DNA from: JBDKLC01 sp964500215
Lineage (GTDB): Bacteria > Patescibacteriota > Minisyncoccia > Phycocordibacterales > CAIZLB01
Length of the DNA stretch: 24,663 bases
Direction of reading: 5' to 3'
Assembly: GCA_964500215.1 (NCBI GenBank)
Contig: CAZCNA010000009.1
Location: 1-24,663 of the forward strand
The position numbers were made by a program, and so were the translations under genes. Below are positions 22,571-24,663 of the stretch, piece by piece. Under the pieces are notes generated by a model. It saw only the letters and a program-made list of their open reading frames with translations. It searched no databases and had not been told where the DNA came from. Positions within the stretch are counted from its first letter, which is position 1, and each line of letters begins with the position of its first letter.

Positions 22571-23380
22571 ATGGCATTTTCATCTGGAAAAAAGTGGGTA
22601 AAAAAGTATGATCCAAAAAGCAAAGAAGCTTTCAAGTTAAGTCGAACGAAAATCGATATGTTCGTCGAGTGCCAGCGGTGTTTTTACCTCGATAGACGAT
22701 TGGGCGTTGGACGACCTGCTAGTTTTCCGTTTAATCTCAATAGTGCGGTAGACCATCTTCTCAAAAAAGAATTCGATGTACACCGAGCAGGCGCAACGGC
22801 ACATCCGCTCATGAAAGAGTACAAGATTGACGCCATTCCGTTCGCTCACGCACAGATGGATACATGGCGAGAAAACTTTGTTGGTGTTCAGCACTTGCAT
22901 ACTGATACCAATTTTCTTGTATTCGGGGCCGTTGATGATATTTGGGTGAACCCACAAGGCGAACTTATCGTCGTAGACTACAAATCAACGAGCAAGGATA
23001 CCGAAGTAACTCTCGATGCCGAATGGCAAGACGGATACAAACGTCAGATGGAAGTGTATCAATGGCTCCTTCGTCAGCAAGGGTTCAAAGTGAGCGATAC
23101 AGGATATTTTGTATATGCGAATGCAACAAAAGATCGCCCTGGATTCGATGCCCGACTCGATTTTAGTATCAAGATCATTCCGTATACAGGAAAGGCTGAT
23201 TGGATTGACGATACACTCCGTGACGCAAAGAAATGCCTCGATTCTGATGATATTCCAAAAGAAAGTAAGGCTTGTGACTATTGCCGATATCGAACTGAAG
23301 CAGGAGAAGCATTCAAAGCCCATGTTGTGGCACACAAAGGAAAGTCAGTTGCCTCAAAGAGCAAAAAGGCGAAAGAATAA
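22571..23380 (+). CDS. RecB/Cas4-like PD-(D/E)XK nuclease
   Basis: A 269-residue nuclease of the PD-(D/E)XK superfamily, RecB/Cas4 branch. After a basic N-terminus comes KLSRTKIDMFVECQRCFYLDRRLG, matching the family's S.T.I..F..C...FYL block with Cys34 and Cys37. The active site is GAVDDIW (Asp122) and LIVVDYKSTS (Asp136, Lys138), followed by QMEVYQWLLRQQG, the typical Q..Y helix. A C-terminal ACDYCRYR supplies Cys235 and Cys238, so a four-cysteine metal or iron-sulfur site is possible, although the spacing differs from classic Cas4 (one plus three). It begins three bases after the ATP-cone nuclease stop and is very probably in the same transcript. No cas1, cas2 or CRISPR repeats are in the window, so calling it Cas4 is not justified. 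Confidence 0.88.
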   Translation: MAFSSGKKWVKKYDPKSKEAFKLSRTKIDMFVECQRCFYLDRRLGVGRPASFPFNLNSAVDHLLKKEFDVHRAGATAHPLMKEYKIDAIPFAHAQMDTWRENFVGVQHLHTDTNFLVFGAVDDIWVNPQGELIVVDYKSTSKDTEVTLDAEWQDGYKRQMEVYQWLLRQQGFKVSDTGYFVYANATKDRPGFDARLDFSIKIIPYTGKADWIDDTLRDAKKCLDSDDIPKESKACDYCRYRTEAGEAFKAHVVAHKGKSVASKSKKAKE

Positions 23381-23420
23381 AAGGAAAGCAGCCGCCCATC
23401 TATGATAGAAGGCGGCTGCT
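23381..23420 (-). terminator. Terminator of the minus-strand orphan gene
   Basis: Arms 23387-23396 and 23411-23420 pair perfectly over ten bases, extended by TCTA/TAGA inside. Read on the minus strand the stem is followed by TTCCTTTTATTC, so it ends the minus-strand gene at 23437. It may also stop plus-strand transcripts from the nuclease pair, although no T-run follows on that side. Confidence 0.75.
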
Positions 23421-23436
23421 GTGATATTGGTGAAGT

Positions 23437-23967
23437 TCATTCGAGCGCGTACTGTGCCTGACGAAGGCGTACGGTTTCGGTATGAATAACGGCGGGCGAG
23501 AGAAGCTCAGAGACGAGCAAAATTCCCATACCCAGAGTGAAGTCCTTGTATTCGAGCGAATTATCCGGCGACGGTTCCGTATCATCGAGCCATACCTGTG
23601 TAGATTCGAATCCACGTTGCAAGAATGCAGTTCCATACTCGTCGGGCAAATAACTACCCTCCAAGCTATTGGCTGAAGCCGCGACCAGGATCGGGACTTT
23701 CCGAAACTTGTGGCCCGCAGCTCTGAGCAAGTAATATTCCTGCGGGCGGGCATGTACCAATTGGAGTTCTTCGCATAGAACACGTACCTGCATCATCGGT
23801 ACGCCAGGGTTGACGTAGAGGAGGGTGTAGGTAAAAAGAGACTTTCCCTCAACGACGAGTTCCTGTGGCCTCTCCACAAAGCAATGAATGCTATGAGCGA
23901 AACTGGCAATGCCAAACATTACCAGGACGAACACAATCGCCACTGTCGAATAAATTACAAACATCAT
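23437..23967 (-). CDS. Unknown single-helix membrane protein, GC-rich orphan
   Basis: A 176-residue protein that I do not recognise. An N-terminal hydrophobic stretch (about residues 3-24) is an anchor or signal, and the rest is soluble, with mixed strands and helices and no known motif. Start is the first ATG of an ATGATG pair; the second, at 23964, is equally possible. Base composition is high for this window: bases 23701-23820 are 65/120 G+C by hand count, while a line in the adjacent nuclease gene (23161-23220) is 24/60. Codons are mixed, without the CGA preference of its neighbours. It has its own promoter and terminator and lies opposite to the genes on both sides, as a single-gene cassette like the orphan at 9017. 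The two proteins show no similarity I can see. Confidence 0.75.
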   Translation of the reverse strand: MMFVIYSTVAIVFVLVMFGIASFAHSIHCFVERPQELVVEGKSLFTYTLLYVNPGVPMMQVRVLCEELQLVHARPQEYYLLRAAGHKFRKVPILVAASANSLEGSYLPDEYGTAFLQRGFESTQVWLDDTEPSPDNSLEYKDFTLGMGILLVSELLSPAVIHTETVRLRQAQYALE

Positions 23968-24020
23968 AAAAAGTACTGGTTGAATGAGTGTGAATGGTTG
24001 GTTGGGTGTTTCTGGACAAT

Positions 24021-24049
24021 AGCATACGCAGGGAAGGCCAAAAAATCAA
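24021..24049 (-). promoter_or_regulatory. Promoter of the minus-strand orphan gene
   Basis: On the minus strand, TTGATT (24044-24049) and TATGCT (24021-24026) are 17 bases apart. The predicted start near 24013 leaves a leader of about 45 bases with no clear Shine-Dalgarno sequence. It lies back to back with the glycosylase promoter. Confidence 0.5.
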
Positions 24050-24073
24050 TATGAAGGCACAAAATGAACATGA

Positions 24074-24079
24074 TATACT
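24074..24079 (+). promoter_or_regulatory. Putative -10 element before the glycosylase gene
   Basis: TATACT ends 6 bases before the ATG at 24086, the same spacing as at zwf and the histidine kinase. This predicts a leaderless transcript. No -35 box is evident. Confidence 0.45.
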
Positions 24080-24085
24080 CGATAT

Positions 24086-24663
24086 ATGCCTACAGCAGCT
24101 CAAATAGCAGAACGAGCCAACGCCATAGCCAAAGTTCGTGAAAACGTATTGGCTATAAACACTCCACTCGCCACAGAACGACGGCAAAATAAGGCACAGC
24201 CAGTAATTGGCGAAGGAAATCATTTTGCACAAATTATGTTTATTGGTGAGGCACCTGGCAAGAATGAATCACTCACAGGAAAACCATTTTGTGGAGCGTC
24301 CGGCAAATTTGTAGATGTGTTACTCGTAAAAGCAGGCCTTAAAAGAGAAGACATCTATATCACAAACATCGTTAATGATCGTCCTCCAAAAAACCGAGAT
24401 CCAAAACCTGAGGAGATTGCCACCTATGTGCAATTTCTCGACAGACAAATAGATATCATTCAGCCACGAGTCCTTGCTACATTCGGTCGCTTTTCCATGG
24501 TCTATATTATGGAAAAATTTGGCCTGACCAATAAGGTGAAACCCATCTCAGATATTCACGGCCAGTCATTCAAAGCTCAAGCATCATATGGACCTATTCA
24601 GATTGTGCCGTTGTATCATCCCGCGGTTGCTCTCTATCGAGGAAGTATGAGAGAAGTACTCAT
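24086..24663 (+). CDS. Family-4-type uracil-DNA glycosylase homologue, 3' truncated by window
   Basis: The first 192 codons are visible, and the reading frame continues past the window. Family marks are GEGN..AQIMFIGEAPGKNE (the GEAPG active-site motif), LTGKPFCGASGKFVDVLL, DIYITNIVNDRPPKNRDPKP, LATFGRFS and LYHPAVAL, the HP..L motif that grips DNA. These identify the type 4 / SPO1 polymerase-like uracil-DNA glycosylases, which remove uracil from DNA in base excision repair. Family 4 enzymes normally hold a 4Fe-4S cluster through four cysteines. Here the N-terminal CxxC position reads AINTPLATER, the KCRPP position reads NDRPP, and the later EIA.C position has Tyr, so none of the four is present. 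Catalysis may be kept, but cluster binding should be lost. Confidence 0.88.
   Translation, partial: MPTAAQIAERANAIAKVRENVLAINTPLATERRQNKAQPVIGEGNHFAQIMFIGEAPGKNESLTGKPFCGASGKFVDVLLVKAGLKREDIYITNIVNDRPPKNRDPKPEEIATYVQFLDRQIDIIQPRVLATFGRFSMVYIMEKFGLTNKVKPISDIHGQSFKAQASYGPIQIVPLYHPAVALYRGSMREVL

Noticed and set aside
22571..23380. Annotation of the RecB-like nuclease as Cas4 of a CRISPR system.
   Set aside because: No repeats, cas1 or cas2 in the window, and the cysteine spacing (two plus two) differs from typical Cas4.

Overview
The window reads as a chromosomal segment of a Candidate Phyla Radiation bacterium, most likely Parcubacteria (Patescibacteria). The assignment is inferred from content: an ECF sigma factor joined to a DUF5667-type membrane protein, a DUF5671-type membrane protein with a pseudopilin-like tail, a sigma region 4 protein fused to HARE-type winged helices, compact gene spacing, heavy use of CGA for arginine, and almost no Shine-Dalgarno sequences. 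Several genes end in TGA, so the ordinary genetic code applies. No tRNA, rRNA, insertion sequence, CRISPR array or integrase was seen.

Layout. 1-2413: end of a CAP/SCP-domain protein, a DedA membrane protein, peptide deformylase, and on the minus strand a first MltG-type transglycosylase. 2492-7290: an overlapping sigma factor / putative anti-sigma membrane protein pair, glucose-6-phosphate dehydrogenase, and an orphan sensor histidine kinase ended by a hairpin. 7304-8656: a small helical protein and the YchF ATPase. 8657-9780: a 360-base gene-poor stretch with hairpins and a promoter, then a GC-rich gene for an unknown two-helix membrane protein with its own strong terminator. 9829-13178: a CPA2/Kef-type cation:proton antiporter, a membrane-anchored FKBP isomerase and a DUF5671-type protein. 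13191-17170: a putative zinc protease and a leucyl-tRNA synthetase that carries a complete Nudix domain inside its editing region. 17250-20586: the sigma-4/HARE regulator, a membrane-anchored protein I cannot name, and a second MltG. 20614-23380: MnmA, then two adjacent nucleases (ATP-cone plus Mrr-like, and RecB/Cas4-like). 23381-23967: a second GC-rich orphan gene on the minus strand. 24086-24663: the start of a family-4-type uracil-DNA glycosylase that lacks all four usual iron-sulfur cysteines.

How the genes fit together. Most are housekeeping: protein maturation (deformylase, FKBP), translation (LeuRS, MnmA, YchF), envelope synthesis and control (two MltG copies, DedA, sigma/anti-sigma, histidine kinase) and ion homeostasis. 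Many starts lie 4-9 bases after a TATAAT-like hexamer and lack a Shine-Dalgarno sequence, which suggests widespread leaderless or near-leaderless mRNAs. The two GC-rich orphan genes break this pattern: each has a spaced -35/-10 promoter, a leader and its own terminator, and they look like separately acquired cassettes. The most unusual items are the LeuRS-Nudix chimera, the ATP-cone nuclease paired with a RecB-like nuclease, and the cysteine-free glycosylase.
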